Notes: generated from the sequence alone by a model not told the origin. A stretch of DNA of 64,000 nucleotides from Acanthacorydalis orientalis (GCA_034766995.1 CM068323.1:3314467-3378466); one strand, 5' to 3'. Numbered from the stretch's first letter, positions 43,573-55,306 are shown. Program-made: numbers and translations.

Positions 43573-44835
43573 TCAGGTCAGACCATAAGTTCATGCATAT
43601 TCTTTAGTTTTTAAACAATGGAAACTAAACACATTTTACTATTTTAATCAATGTTATATTTATCTTCATTATCAACAATTTGTTGCCATCTTACAGGTAA
43701 TTTTTTAATTCCATTTATGTAAAAGGACTTTGGTTTTGATGCAAAAAACCATGAAATTTCTTTTTCGATTTCATATTTAATGTTTAATTTTTTTCCTGAT
43801 AAAAAATTCTGAAAAGCCAAAAATGGTAATCACTGGGGGCAATATTTGATAAGTAAGGTGGGTGAGGCAGGACTTTTGAATTAAAGTGTGTGTAATTTTT
43901 TGTAGTGTTGCCTGTGCCATGTGTGATCTAACATTATCATAGTGGAACAAAACCTTTTCAATATTCACTAATAGCGGGCGTTTTTTAATCAATGCTGAGT
44001 TTACACGTGAAAGCTGTTGACAATGGACACCTGAATTAATCGTTTGATTTGGTTCAAATAATTCAAAGTGGATGACACCGTACATATCCCACGAAACAGA
44101 CAAAAGTATCTTTTTTGGATGCAATTCCTCCTTTGCTTCTGGTAAGGACTTCTTATCCTTTTCTATCCACTGTCTTTTTCTTACAACATTATGATACAGT
44201 ATTCACTTTTCATCACCTGTCACAATGTGGTTAAGAAGGGAATCAAAGCGAGTTAAAAGAGAAGTACAGATATTTATTCACTATAGGAAATCGGTTTCCG
44301 ATAGCTCGTCGTACCCACTTTCCAAGCTTGGACACCTTTCCTATCTCTGTTAAGTGACGAAATACTGTTCCATGGGATGAATTAAGTCTTTCTGCAATCT
44401 AATCTACCGTTAATTTTGGCTCTGAATCCACAAGGCTCTTTAGAGCATCGTTATCAAACTTAACAAGACGTCCTAAGTAGCGCTCATCAATTAACACTGC
44501 TTTGTGTGTCCCTGAATTTTTGAAACCATTTCTGAGCAATCCTGACACTGGTACCATTCTCACTATGAACACTCTTGATTTTTTCTGCTGTGGAACTGAC
44601 ACTCACCATTTACAAATAAAAAGTATAAAACGTGCCATTTGTACTGTTCATCGATATTCATTTTCTAGGGGCTCTTATATACGTCCAATGTTTACAAAAT
44701 TGATGATAAACTGACTACTCGAGTGTATATATTGAAACAAAATACATCTTGTTTACAAGTGTTCTGTTCTACGAAATGAGTTATAATGAATCATATGTAT
44801 AATGTAAATACGCACGAATTTATAGAACGACCTGA
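43573..44835 (-). mobile_element. full-length mariner, 1263 bp, broken gene
   Basis: Left TCAGGTCAGACCATAAGTTC and right inverse TCAGGTCGTTCTATAAATTC, TA at 43571-43572 and 44836-44837. Terminal repeats about 30 bp with few mismatches. Normal mariner length. Confidence 0.9.
43644..44661 (-). pseudogene. mariner transposase, DD34D, frameshifted
   Basis: Starts MNIDEQYKWHVLYFLFVNGE at 44661. The helix-turn-helix reads SVRIAQKWFQKFRD in a shifted frame, then FDNDALKSLVDSEPKLTVD, a stop, and IAERLNSSHGTVFRHLTEIG, the linker KLGKWVRRAIG. The D1 area is decayed. KILLSVSWDMYGVIHFELFE, PNQTINS, D2 as LFHYDNVRSHMAQATLQK; the D3 block is frameshifted (SPxIAPSDYH in another frame). Ends INGIKKLPVRWQQIVDN. 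Confidence 0.82.
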
Positions 44836-44837
44836 TA

Positions 44838-45365
44838 TTTTATTTTGTAATTTACTGCCACACTGTAAATTAAATCTATGAATTTTTTAGATCTAATAAT
44901 TGAAAAATGCACACCTCTTGTAAGAGTATTAAACTGTTTAATTGTTATTTTATTACTTCTCTGATAGAAAGTATATTAATTATAAAAGTCATTTAAATAT
45001 GAAATGCTGAAAGTTATCGAGCACATTTTTCTTAATATCTCATCTTATAGAATTTTAATCTATAATTTTTTCAGAATCACCATCCTAGATTATATTAAGG
45101 ATGTACACTGATAGGAAAATCTCGATGCTTAGACATAAAGTTACCATCGGTAAAATGACAACAGTTTATAAAAACATAAATTAATCATCAGCAATTCAGA
45201 TCAAAGATTTTACACGTATGGGTTTTAAAGACATTGTAGTTTGTTGATTTTTTAATAAACAGTATGACAGTAGTTTCTTTGCACTCAATTTTATACTTTA
45301 TATAAAAAAAATACAAATTAACAGTTAACATAAAAGACAAAACTAGGACTCATGTAATTGGACAT
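44838..45365. other. interval with no recognised gene
   Basis: AT-rich, nothing identifiable. Confidence 0.35.
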
Positions 45366-45369
45366 TTAA

Positions 45370-46092
45370 GGGGACCCGGTGGTCTAGAATTTTCGAAAAA
45401 TCGATTTTTTTTTTTTTTCGAAAGTATAGTATCTTAAAAATATACTGTTAAAATTTGATGACGAAATTCAGAGTATTTCAGGATCTACAGCCCATTAGAT
45501 GGTCAGAACTACTTGGTCAGAATATACTTGCTTGAAACTTTAAACGCGTTTATCTCGAAACTACTTTTTTTCGTCTTGCGGGGGCCGGAAAAAAAAAACT
45601 ACTTGACCGATTTGTCTGAAATTTTAATATGTTATTCTATATGTTATAAATTTTAATATGGAAGTAAAACTAATAGTTTCCGTAAAATATTTATATTTTT
45701 TTTATTAACAAAACATTCAAAAATACTGGTCGTTTTCAAACTTGTACTTTTGACTACGCGCCATTTTGTCAAATTTTTTTTTTTTTTTTTATTCTACTTC
45801 CTGCGATAGCTATACTCATACTAATTAAAAATTCGTCAATTGTTTTATTTCAGATCAGAGGGAGAGATAAATCATCATTCACCACGCAATTCCATTTTTT
45901 TAGAGAGGGAGACTTCAGCATCATTTTTCTAATTTAAAAAAAATTTTTTTTTTGTCTTTATTTTCATTTTTGTGTAGTTTATTAGTAATAAAATAAGTGT
46001 AAAAAAATTTGAAAGCATTATTCATTACCCTCATATAGAAAAAAATTTTTTAAAATAGCTTAAATTTTAGGCCGCTAGACCACCGGGTCCCC
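45370..46092 (+). mobile_element. TTAA MITE, copy 4 (723 bp)
   Basis: Perfect 18-bp TIRs, TTAA at 45366-45369 and 46093-46096. A local change replaces the middle GTTCTAGCTCTCGCTG-type segment by an AT-rich duplicate (TATGTTATAAATTTTAATATG near 45640-45660), and its poly-T tracts are longer than in other copies. Confidence 0.96.
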
Positions 46093-46096
46093 TTAA

Positions 46097-46833
46097 GTTT
46101 CAATTATCTACTAAATCGATACATTTTGAGTTTGGAAAAATAAAAAAACATCATCAAAAAATCTTCAAGTCTTTGTCGAAATAAAAATTGAACTTTTTGG
46201 TGAGCGATATACATTGATATTATCAGCACGATGTACGAAATATTTTCTTACATTCGGTTTTAAATAGAATTTTAGCTGAGATTCAACTATGCTTTCAAAT
46301 TTTCCTTTAACTGTCGTTATTACATTAATTACTGACATTCTTTAATCAGTCTAACAAAATGAGTTCGATAATTTGTATTAAATCTTTAAAATGTTAACAA
46401 GATGAAGCTGATAAGTTAATTATTGAATTTCTTTGATACTAAATAATTAATAATTTCATTCGATACTTAAGTTACAGTGAATATAGAAAATGGTCTATAA
46501 TGTAAAAATACATTATAATTTTTGAATTAATTACAATAAATTGTATATATATACAGTGTCCCACGAACTGTTCCTTTAATTTGTGTTTATATTCATAATC
46601 GCATAATAAATTAAAAAACGTCTGCTATATTTAATACCTACTTTGTTATTTTTAAATGGTGGGCATTTAGAGTATTTACTGGAAATTTATTTCAAACTGT
46701 GCATTTTTTAAAGAAACATATGTTTCAAGTAAAATAATAAAATTTACTTGACAAAAAAAGCAAATAAAAATAATTATTTTTATAAATGAATTTTTTTTGC
46801 TCCACAAGTCATAAAAAAATTTTTTTAGTCAAA
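46097..46833. other. interval with no recognised gene
   Basis: AT-rich. ATACAGTGTCCCACGAACTG at 46551-46570 after TA repeats looks like a transposon terminus but no partner was found. Confidence 0.35.
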
Positions 46834-47180
46834 AATGTTCAATAAATCGTTATTGATCATGATTTGTTCGTACCATACTGCCCTGAAGATGATGTCATCA
46901 CCATTGAAATGTGCTTAAGCAACAATCAAAACTTATCGATAATGATTTAACGAACATTTCTGACCCGAAAACTTTGCATCGTTTGCAGACGGAAAAGAGA
47001 ATTCATTAAGCGCTATATTATGAAAATTCGTTTCAACAATAAGAGGAAAATAAAGCATTTTATCTTTCGATTAATCAATTTGAAACAGTATTTTTGTCTA
47101 GTTTTTTTTTTGTTCTTTGCGCACTTTTAAGTTTGTATAGATTGTTGGATTTCGTTTCTAACAGGTTTTGTAAAATACAA
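46834..47180 (-). repeat. fold-back dispersed repeat, long copy (inverted)
   Basis: 46834-46985 contains CAAAAATGTTCAATAAATCG and its inverse CGATAATGATTTAACGAACATTTCTGAC around GAAGATGATGTCATCACCAT. The following 200 bp (TTGTTCTTTGCGCACTTTTA, CAGGTTTTGTAAAATA) match 49055-49290 in inverse orientation. Function unknown. Confidence 0.75.
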
Positions 47181-48164
47181 AAAAAATTATTTAAATAATT
47201 AGAATCTATATTACAAGTATATAATATAAACATGAATGTGAACACTGGTTATAGTTTATAAAACTTTTTAAATAAACAAGTCTGTTAATCCAAAATCATA
47301 ATTATATTTGGGGTTATACATGGAGTTACACAATCATAATAAGAAAATGACATCCATAGTCTAAGTCATAGTTCTTCACAGGACTTAACGCCTATCTACA
47401 TATTTTACTGTGTTTTAGGGAACATGAGTTTTCATCAAGTCCTTCGTATACATATTATAGACAGAATTCATATTTTATACAGAACCATATTTCTGAACTT
47501 TGTGAGTTCTAGCTGAATTCCGACGATGTAATAATAATAATACTAATAAATAACTCACCAGTGAATACATGAAGACTTCATATACACTGCTGTCTTTTAA
47601 TTTATTGGCAAACATTTATATTTATCAACTAACACACCGCACAATCACATTTTTTGAAACAAAGAAAATAAACCGACTTTACCGTTCGACATTTTCGACC
47701 GCCATCTTGTACACGTTTTACATGCATTTTCGTACTCACATTGTATCCAAATAATTCATATTCGCACATTAACATTATATTAAATACAAGAGTTGATCAA
47801 AAAACACCCGCACTAGTGTACATAAAAATCAATTTATAAAAAGTTCTAAATTTAAATTGACCCCTATGAAAAGTCCTTTACAGCAGCTACAAATCACTGG
47901 CAAAGTTTTCTCACTACTGAAAGCACTCCCTGTAGACACTTTTAGGAACTACTCTTAGGCCAGTCACCGAATTATATTTTGTATCTCTTGAGTCGTTTGA
48001 AAACTACATCTTTTTTAAGAGATCTTTAGTTTAGGAAATATCTAGGCATTTTTTGATCAACTCTTCTATTATTTACTATAATGTTAATGGACGAATATGA
48101 ATTATTTTAATACAATATAAGTATATTTTTGTACTTGTATATTGATAGTACAATATAAGTAAAA
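47181..48164. other. interval with no recognised gene
   Basis: AT-rich. Several short frames without motifs. Around 48070-48165 the sequence becomes similar in composition to mitochondrial DNA and may include a decayed extension of the mitochondrial insertion. Confidence 0.35.
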
Positions 48165-48398
48165 TTTATTTCAGATCAAGTTTGCGATTAATAATTATGA
48201 GGAGGTGGATTACAATAAATTTATTTAAATGGATAATAGATTGAAAAATGTGTTTGAAGGTGGATTTAATAGTAATTTAAATTAGTTGATTTAATTGATT
48301 TTAGTTCTAAAATATGTACATATCGCCCGTCGCTCTCTTTATTAAAAAGATGTAAGTCGTAACAAAGTAGGTGTACTGAAAAATGTACCTAGAATTAT
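48165..48398 (+). rRNA. nuclear mitochondrial copy: 3' end of small (12S) rRNA
   Basis: Shows the conserved 3' domain: CAGATCAAGTTTGCG, GGAGGTGGATTACAATAAAT, TGAAGGTGGATTTAATAGTA, TGTACATATCGCCCGTCGCT and AAGTCGTAACAAAGTAGGTG, ending GTACCTAGAATT. These are hallmark insect 12S sequences. A run of AT-rich nuclear DNA lies on both sides, so this is a nuclear mitochondrial insertion, not an active gene. Small changes (GTGTACTGAAAAATGTACC) suggest decay. Confidence 0.88.
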
Positions 48399-48468
48399 CA
48401 AATTAAAGCTTAAATAGAAAAGTTTTTCATTTACATTGAAAGGAAATTGTGCAAATCAACGTAATTGG
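48399..48468 (+). tRNA. nuclear mitochondrial copy: tRNA-Val (UAC)
   Basis: About 70 nt directly after 12S, where tRNA-Val lies in insect mitochondria. Acceptor 5' CAAATTA against 3' TAATTGG (one mismatch). A D-arm GCTT/AAGT follows. The anticodon arm TTTCA-TTTACAT-TGAAA has anticodon TAC. A short T-arm TTG/CAA comes next. A cloverleaf is possible, but it is a mitochondrial pseudogene in nuclear DNA. Confidence 0.82.
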
Positions 48469-48800
48469 AGGAAAAGAAATTATTTATTTGTTTTGTTTAG
48501 TTATTATTTAATATAAGTAAATTTAATTTTATATTTTTTTGTAAGTTTTATTGATAAAATATTTTTTTATTATAGTAGATTAGTATTGAAGAAGAAATTT
48601 GAAAAATTAATTATTCATTAATAAGTAGTATTTATTTTATGTACCTTTTGTATCAGGGTTTATTAATTAAAATTTAATGAATTTAAAATTCTCGAATTAA
48701 AAGGAGCTAATTAAATATGATATTTTTTTGTTTTATAACAATTATAAATATTTATTTAGAAATGAAATGTTATTCGTCTTTTAAAATATCTAGTTTGGAA
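48469..48800 (+). rRNA. nuclear mitochondrial copy: 5' part of large (16S) rRNA
   Basis: Follows tRNA-Val as in insect mitochondrial genomes. Contains TGTACCTTTTGTATCAGGGTTTATTAA-type sequence (48640-48666), then CTCGAATTAAAAGGAGCTAA and TTATTCGTCTTTTAAAATAT. Similarity fades after TCTAGTTTGGAAATG near 48795, taken as the insertion boundary. Confidence 0.83.
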
Positions 48801-49054
48801 ATGTATGGAAATGTATTCTAAAAAGTATACAGGATAACTGTTGAAAATGTCGAACAGTACAATCAGTTTGATTATCTTGCTTTTTCCCAAAAAAAATTGA
48901 TAGTACAAAAGTCCAAATATACTTATAATTTTGAAGTTAACTGGCTTGTTCCTTAAGAAAAGTTATATAAACTATTAGCAGTGTTCACATTTATATTTAA
49001 ATTATAATCGTGTAATATAAATTCTAATCATTTCAATAATTATTTTTCTATTTT

Positions 49055-49360
49055 ACAAAACATGCTAGAAAGGAATTTCAACAATATGTGTACAGAGTGG
49101 AGAATGCGCAAAGAACAAAAAAATATATACAAAAATACTGTTTTCAATCGATTATTCAAAAGATATAAAATGTTTTGCCCTTACTGTTGAAATGATTATT
49201 TTTTACAATACAGTTCCGACACTGTAGCGCATTGACAAATGATTTCTCTTTTCAGTACGCAAACGATAAAAAAATGTCTAGTCAAAAAAGATCATTAAAT
49301 CATAATCGATCAATTTAATTTGCTTCTTATGCACATTTCAATAGTGATATCATTATCTTA
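49055..49360 (+). repeat. fold-back dispersed repeat, copy 3
   Basis: Inverse of 46834-47180: TTTTACAAAACATGCTAGAAA, GCGCAAAGAACAAAAAA, CAGTACGCAAACGATA, then ATCATTAAATCATAATCGAT and GCACATTTCAATAGTGATATCAT. Together with 46834-47180 it forms an inverted pair around the mitochondrial insertion. Confidence 0.75.
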
Positions 49361-49879
49361 GAAAAAAATCCAGAAAGAAAATTCAAGAAAGTTTTCTCTC
49401 TCGTTTCCAAAAAATCTTTGGAGATTTTTACTCAGTTCTCTTTCTCATTCATACGCAAAACATTTATTTTTTTTCAGCACGATCTGTATAATATTTTTAC
49501 TTTTTGCAGCTTCTCTAACCGTTTTAGCATCATGCAGCGCGATCGCGCTGTTCGTAAGTTATACCGAAAAGTGCCGCTACATCGATGCTCAGTTGATGTT
49601 GCACTCGGATTCTGTTGTAGCACGTCATCAGTCATGCTGAAGCTTCGTCTCCTAATCGCCTACTTTTAAATTAAACACAAACCACCTACATAAATAAACA
49701 ATTTTTACAAGATTTTCATAATGACCTTTGGCACTCAAACGGTTAATACTTATTGTTTGACACGCATAGATTCGCGAATATAAACAACGTTTCATTGATT
49801 TTAGAAGTGAAGGTCTACATCTGATGTTTTAATCATCGTTGATTGAAGTTCTACCTTCCGATGCCTTCTCGAAAATTTT
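49361..49879. other. interval with no recognised gene
   Basis: An 83-codon frame at 49418-49669 has no known motif. A palindromic GCAGCGCGATCGCGCTG lies at 49535-49551. The left end of the next mariner may begin here but I cannot place its TIR. Confidence 0.3.
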
Positions 49880-50727
49880 AAGTATTTCTGTCGATGTCTG
49901 AAATTTTAACAGATGCGCTATTCTTCTTCTATCAGAATGTCTGATAATTGGAAGAAAACTCTGCTCAAACACTCAAAGAATTAGCTCACAGCTCGAAGTC
50001 GATAAGTCAACCATTTCATGATGTTTATAAGCCATGGGAAAGATCCAGGAAAAAAGGAGATGGTTGCCAAATGAATTGACCGAAAATGCCATAGCTAATC
50101 GTTGAAACATCTCGATTTCTTTGCTTGCAAAGCATAAAATGGAGTATCGTGACAGGCGATGGAAAAAGGATCTATTTCGACAACCCGAAACGTATGAAAT
50201 CATGGATTGATCCTGACCAACCATAAACGTCGACACCAAAGCGAAACGTCTACTGTCACAAAGCAATGGTCTCTGTTCGATGGGATATGGAGGGTGTCGT
50301 GTATTATGAGCTGTTGAAATCGCAAGGAAGAATCACCATTGAACGTTAAGGACCACAATTGGAGCGCTTGATAATTTGATGCAAAAACCACCATCGATTG
50401 CATCAAATCGCTGAAAAGCGATTCTAGTCTATGACAAAGCTCGGGCCCATGTTGTTACAGTTGTGAAACAAACACTTATGGAGCTCGAATGGGAGGCTGT
50501 CTCACAACCAGCGTATTCTCCGAACTTGGCCCCAAGCCATTACCATCTGTTCCGATTGATGCAACACGCTTTCGAAAATACAGATTTCCATAAGTACGGA
50601 GAAGTCGAAAATTGGGTTGCTGAATAGATTGGCTCAAAGTACAAATCATTTTTTCGTCGCGGAATTCAACTTCTGCCAGAAAAGTGGGAAATAGTCATAG
50701 TTTCTAAGGGAAAATACTTTGATTAAT
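49880..50727 (+). pseudogene. mariner transposase, degraded, DD34D type
   Basis: Pieces: LCSNTQRISSQLEVDKSTIS (helix-turn-helix), MGKIQEKRRWLPNELTEN (linker WLPNEL), a D1 block as IVTGDGKRIYFDNPKRMKSW, SVRWDMEGVVYYELLKSQGR, D2 as LVYDKARAHVVTVVKQTLME, then SQPAYSPNLAPSHYHLFRLM with D3 changed to His, and [17 protein letters not shown], stop at 50725. Frameshifts in the first half. Confidence 0.82.
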
Positions 50728-50799
50728 GTATTCACACATTTTTTTATTGAAATAAATGCTCAAAAACACAAAAGAAACATTACCTTTCAATGCAACCGC

Positions 50800-50950
<151 letters not shown>

Positions 50951-51020
50951 GTTAAAAATTCATTGTTATTTAAAAATTGATCAGCAATGCTTATAAACGG
51001 TCCTCTGGCTCATATTATTA

Positions 51021-52296
51021 GGAAGCAACATATGAAATTGCGGAATTTGTAGGTGAGAATTAAAACGCAATATTTTTAACAAAAAAAAATATACTTATCA
51101 AAATAAGCTCCATCAGCTTCAATGGTCTTTTTCCAACTAGAAATTAGATTGTTTAACACATTTTTATAAAAATCGATATTTTTAGAACTTATAAAGTCTT
51201 CGAATCCTTGAATCACTTCTGGTTGGTTTCGAAATTTTTTATTTCTTAAATAATATTCGAAGCGGTGAAATAGATGATAGTATGTCGGTTAAAAATCTAG
51301 TGAATAAGAGGGATGCGGTAAAATTTCATAATTTAATGACTTTAATTTGGGAATTGTGATTCTAGTTGTGTGTGGTCGAGCATTGTCTTGCAATAGTATT
51401 GGTCCATATCTATTGATTAGCATTGGCTGTTTTGTTTTTCATTTTTCATTCATGTTGTCGATTTCGCGACAATATGAATCAGCCGCAATTGTTTCGCCTG
51501 GTTTTAAAAAACAATAGTGGATTATTCCTTTATTTGTCCACCACACAGTAACCATAAGTTTTTTTTTATCGAATGACGGCTTAGGTGCGTGTCCTGGAGC
51601 TTCATTTGCATTAAACCATTCTCCAGATCTTTTTCTGTTATCATACAGAATCGACTCTTCATCAAAAGTAATGATTCGATTTAAAAATGGCGTTTTATCA
51701 TTTCGAATCATCAATGAAGAATACACCTCTAAGCGTCTGAATTTCTGACCATCTGTCAATTCGAGAGGCACCCACTTATCCAGCTTTTTCACCTTTGCTA
51801 TTGCAGCGAGGTGACGAGAAACAGTCATAACACTAACACTTAAATCACATGCGAGAGCTCGAACTGTTGTATGTAGATTAGCTTCCACCATGGCTCTCAA
51901 ATGTTCTTCGTTCACGATTATGTTGGGCCTTCCTAGAGGCTCATTGTCGATATCCATATTACCGGAACGAAATTTTTTGAACAATAATTGAATTGTTCTC
52001 TAGCTAGCCGACCCTTCTCCGAAAGCTCCATTTATATTTCTACCTGCTATCGCTGGATTCTGTCTCAACTTGAACTCATATAAAAAAGTAGACGCAAATA
52101 TTTCGTGGACACCATCGTGTTAAAGTGTATAAAAAAATAAAACTAACAACAATAACTCCGTATTTAAAAACAGTTGGAGGATACAGTCCATCAGTCAATT
52201 CCAAATAGATGAACTTGTAAAATATTGCACAGAACATTTCTCAATCGCGCTCGACCTCTGACTGACTGAAATTCGGTAACTTGATATGTTACAACC
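51021..52296 (-). mobile_element. full-length mariner, 1276 bp
   Basis: Left GGAAGCAACATATGAAATTG and right inverse GGTTGTAACATATCAAGTTA, both continuing to GAATTT. TA at 51019-51020 and 52297-52298. Full length, gene broken. Confidence 0.88.
51085..52085 (-). pseudogene. mariner transposase, mellifera-like, three stops
   Basis: FLYEFKLRQNPAIAGRNING, a stop before RTIQLLFKKFRSGNMDIDNE, then a 181-codon open stretch: LRAMVEANLHTTVRALACDL (second helix-turn-helix), linker LDKWVPLELTDGQKFRR, D1 as RIITFDEESILYDNRKRSGE, VTVWWTNKGIIHYCFLKPGE. A stop follows NMNEK, then GPILLQDNARPHTTRITIPK (D2) and LPHPSYSLDF*PTYYHLFHR, where D3 is Tyr. Ends DGAYFD. Otherwise the frame is largely preserved. Confidence 0.88.
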
Positions 52297-52298
52297 TA

Positions 52299-53020
52299 AT
52301 AACTTCATCTATTGCCAATTTCATTATTCGACATCGAATTAAGTCCTCTTTCGACGTTTTCATATATTTCCGTAACAGTTTCCCTGCTCGTTGTTCGTCT
52401 TCGTTTTATTATCGCTCTGATAAACAAAACTTGTCATAGAAAGAACTCCCTCGGAACAAGCTTTCGTCTTTTAAAAAAATTTTTAACTTTTCATTCCGAG
52501 AAATTTCGTACAAAAATGGATGGAAAAAAATGATTTTTCTTCGCGATTTTAGTAACTTAATCAAACTTTTATAATGCTACTTCACGATTAGCGACTCGCA
52601 CGGAATGGCACAGGCCACAATGAATCTAGTTATAAAGAAGAACAAAGATATACATTGGAATAAAATTCATCCACTGTACAAATTTTGGTCAAGAAATGTC
52701 TAGACTACTCGCACAAATCAATATCTGGTAAATGGAAGGAGAGTCTAGTGACATGATATGACTGTCCGCCATCAGTTGTGTGCTGACATGTTGAGTTCGT
52801 ATCAAAAGGTCATTTCATTCAAGAGTTATAGTAGTTTTCTTACTTAGATTTCGTTATAGCGGAGATTATTAAGATGGAACTGCTTGAAGAGTAGCCGTAT
52901 GTGTGAAATTTGGTTTTAAATTTGAAAAGGTAGCGATAAGAGTACTTAAAATTTGAAGAATTTGCTCTGAATCGTGCCATGTGTTTTGAGTTAGTCAGGC
53001 ATTTTAAGAAGGCAGAACTT
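52299..53020. other. interval with no recognised gene
   Basis: A 73-codon frame at 52312-52533 has no recognised motif. Nothing else. Confidence 0.3.
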
Positions 53021-53024
53021 TGAG

Positions 53025-53730
53025 GGGACCCGGTGGTCTAGCGGCCTAAAATTTAAGCTATTTTAAAAATTTTTTTTCTATATGAGGGTAATGAATAATG
53101 CTTTCAAATTTTTTTACACTTATTTTATTACTAATAAACTACACAAAAATGAAAATAAAGACAAAAAAAAATTTTTTTTTAAATTAGAAAAATGATGCTG
53201 AAGTCTCCCTCTCTAAAAAAATGGAATTGCGTGGTGAATGATGATTTATCTCTCCCTCTGATCTAAAATAAAACAATTGACGAATTTTTAATTAGTATAA
53301 GTATAGCTATCGCAGGAAGTAGAATAAAAAAAAAAAAAGAAATTTGACAAAATGGCGCGTAGTCAAAAGTACAAGTTTGAAAACGACCAGTATTTTTGAA
53401 TGTTTTGTTAATAAAAAAAATATAAATATTTTACATTTCTTTAATTTAAATTTCAGACAAATTCAATACAATTCATTATTTTAAATTTCAGACAAATCGG
53501 TCAAGTAGTTTTTTTTTCTGGCCCCCGCAAGACGAAAAAAAGTAGTTTCGAGATAAACGCGTTTAAAGTTTTGCCGGCTCCACTTATTCTTCTACCTACC
53601 TGACCTTCTAATGGGCTGTAGATCCTGAAATACTCTGAATTTCGTCATCAAATTTTAACAGTATATTTTTAAGATACTATACTTTCGAAAAAAAATCGAT
53701 TTTTGGAAAATTCTAGACCAACGGGTCCCC
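53025..53730 (-). mobile_element. TTAA MITE, copy 5 (706 bp, inverted)
   Basis: Left GGGGACCCGGTGGTCTAG; right CTAGACCAACGGGTCCCC (one change). Flanks TTGA at 53021-53024 and TTAA at 53731-53734. Opposite orientation to copies 1-4. An internal change near 53435-53500 duplicates the TTTAAATTTCAGACAAAT block. Confidence 0.95.
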
Positions 53731-53762
53731 TTAATCAAAGTTAATGAAAGAACTGGTAAGCT

Positions 53763-54210
53763 TTCAACTTACAAAAAAGTTTATAGAAATTCGTGAACTT
53801 ATCCTTTTTAATCGGCGGTTGACTGTTAGAGATGTTGCAGAACATGTAGCAAAATCATTTGCAACATTTTGACCAATGCATCCATGAGTCTTGTTACTGA
53901 AAAAAATGTTTCTCATGTTTTCCTTCGTGTTCGATAGTTTTTATTGAAGTACAGTCACGCTCATTTCTCATCCATATTCGTCACCTGATTTGGTCTTTGT
54001 GAGTTCTTTTTATTTCTAAAGCTAGAGTACGGTTAAACGGGCAGTGTCTTTAAACGATTGAAGAGATAATAGAAAATGCAGAGGATTAGCTAAGAGTAAA
54101 TCACAAAAGTGCCTACAAGAAGTGCTTTAAAATGTGTAGAAAGTGTAGTCAACGAAGTTTACCTGTTGTCAGGGGACTATTTCGAAGGAGACTAAGTCTA
54201 AAATGTGATT
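53763..54210 (+). pseudogene. internally deleted mariner transposase
   Basis: KFIEIRELILFNRRLTVRDV with AEHVAKSF is a mariner second helix-turn-helix. After a gap of under 200 bp comes YSSPDLVFVSSFYF-like decay of the YSPDLAPCDFFLF motif, then TRSALKCVESVVNEVY and LSGDYFEGD near the stop. D1 and D2 are deleted. Confidence 0.65.
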
Positions 54211-54474
54211 AGAAAACGTATACAAATATACGATTCAAATAAAATTGTTTAGTTTTCTTTTTTACGAAATAGAGAATATCACGTGAAATGCTTGTTAATT
54301 ATTGATTTTCTGCATTACATTTTCTATGTTTTTTTACTGATTTCTCTTCGAAATGATACTCGAGTTACTGTGTTAATTGTCTTAATAGTTTAATCATATA
54401 ATGTAGGACTGAGGTGTGCGCCATTTGGTCGTTTATTGCTTTATAAAATAAGTCATATACCTAAACGAATCGGC

Positions 54475-54560
54475 CTGTTCTGATGGAATAAAGGAATTAG
54501 AAAATCGTTGGCATAAATACATTAGTCTCAGAGGTGATTATATTGAAAAATAAAAGAAAA
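54475..54560 (+). pseudogene. mariner C-terminal scrap
   Basis: SDGIKELENRWHKYISLRGD then YIEK and stop: the conserved G.KKLE.RW.KCI.L.GDY.EK end of a mariner transposase, from a different family than 53763-54210. Confidence 0.65.
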
Positions 54561-54975
54561 TAACTAAGTGTTCTTGTTTTATTATATCCTTCTAGCTTTC
54601 CGAACACTTCCCGCTATTTGGGATTCCTTGATCCTTCATAAAAAAAAAATAAAAAAGAAGAAGAGGTGACCAGATAGTCAAATTCCGTGCATCGGCACCA
54701 CGCACACAGGGCACAGAAACTTGGAAAACCATTTTGGTTTGATTGTTAACTAATTATTAAAAATCGTTTTATTATTGCTTGATTGTAATCTTGAAAATTA
54801 GTAATTATTGAAAAGGTATTTAAATAAAACTAACAAATATGTAACAAGAGAATTTTCCTAAGCAGCAAAGTCAAGATCATGACATATGACAGAACCACAC
54901 GTTGTTAGATAAAACACGTTACCATCATACGATAGTATGATTGCAAGAAAATTAAAATTTGTAACATATTTACAT
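54561..54975. other. interval with no recognised gene
   Basis: Nothing recognisable. Contains the short perfect-looking palindrome ATCATACGATAGTATGAT at 54926-54943. Confidence 0.35.
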
Positions 54976-55103
54976 CCATTCAAAAATGTTTAATTTTAAC
55001 ACAATTCTATAATAATTTTAAAGTATTGAATTTCATATTTTATATCGAATTCATTACTTTAGAATTATTATTAAATGTGTTAAAATTAAACATTTCTGAA
55101 TGG
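54976..55103. repeat. 48-bp inverted repeat with ~30-nt loop
   Basis: CCATTCAAAAATGTTTAATT (54976 on) and its inverse AATTAAACATTTCTGAATGG (to 55103) extend to about 48-bp arms with few mismatches. Could form a stable hairpin in DNA or RNA. The frame at 55026-55250 that overlaps it is not convincing as a gene. Confidence 0.85.
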
Positions 55104-55306
55104 GAATGTACATTAGCGCTAATATTCAAATTTGAAGTATTCAAACCTCCCGCACAAATATCGCGCGGACAGTGCCATCTAATTAAGTCTGTAAAATTAA
55201 TACCCCGCACTCCCCTCCCCAGTCCGTCTGGTCATGCCACAGATTTTTAACCCGTACCTTGTCATCTAGAGATACTCTATCTATGCACGTTACAGTCTAG
55301 TCTTAA

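Noticed and set aside
48399..48468. A functional nuclear tRNA-Val
   Set aside because: The structure and neighbours are mitochondrial (12S before, 16S after) and the acceptor stem has a mismatch, so it is a transferred copy.
55026..55250. 74-codon frame overlapping the hairpin
   Set aside because: Starts within the hairpin loop and its first third is the arm sequence; no family motif.
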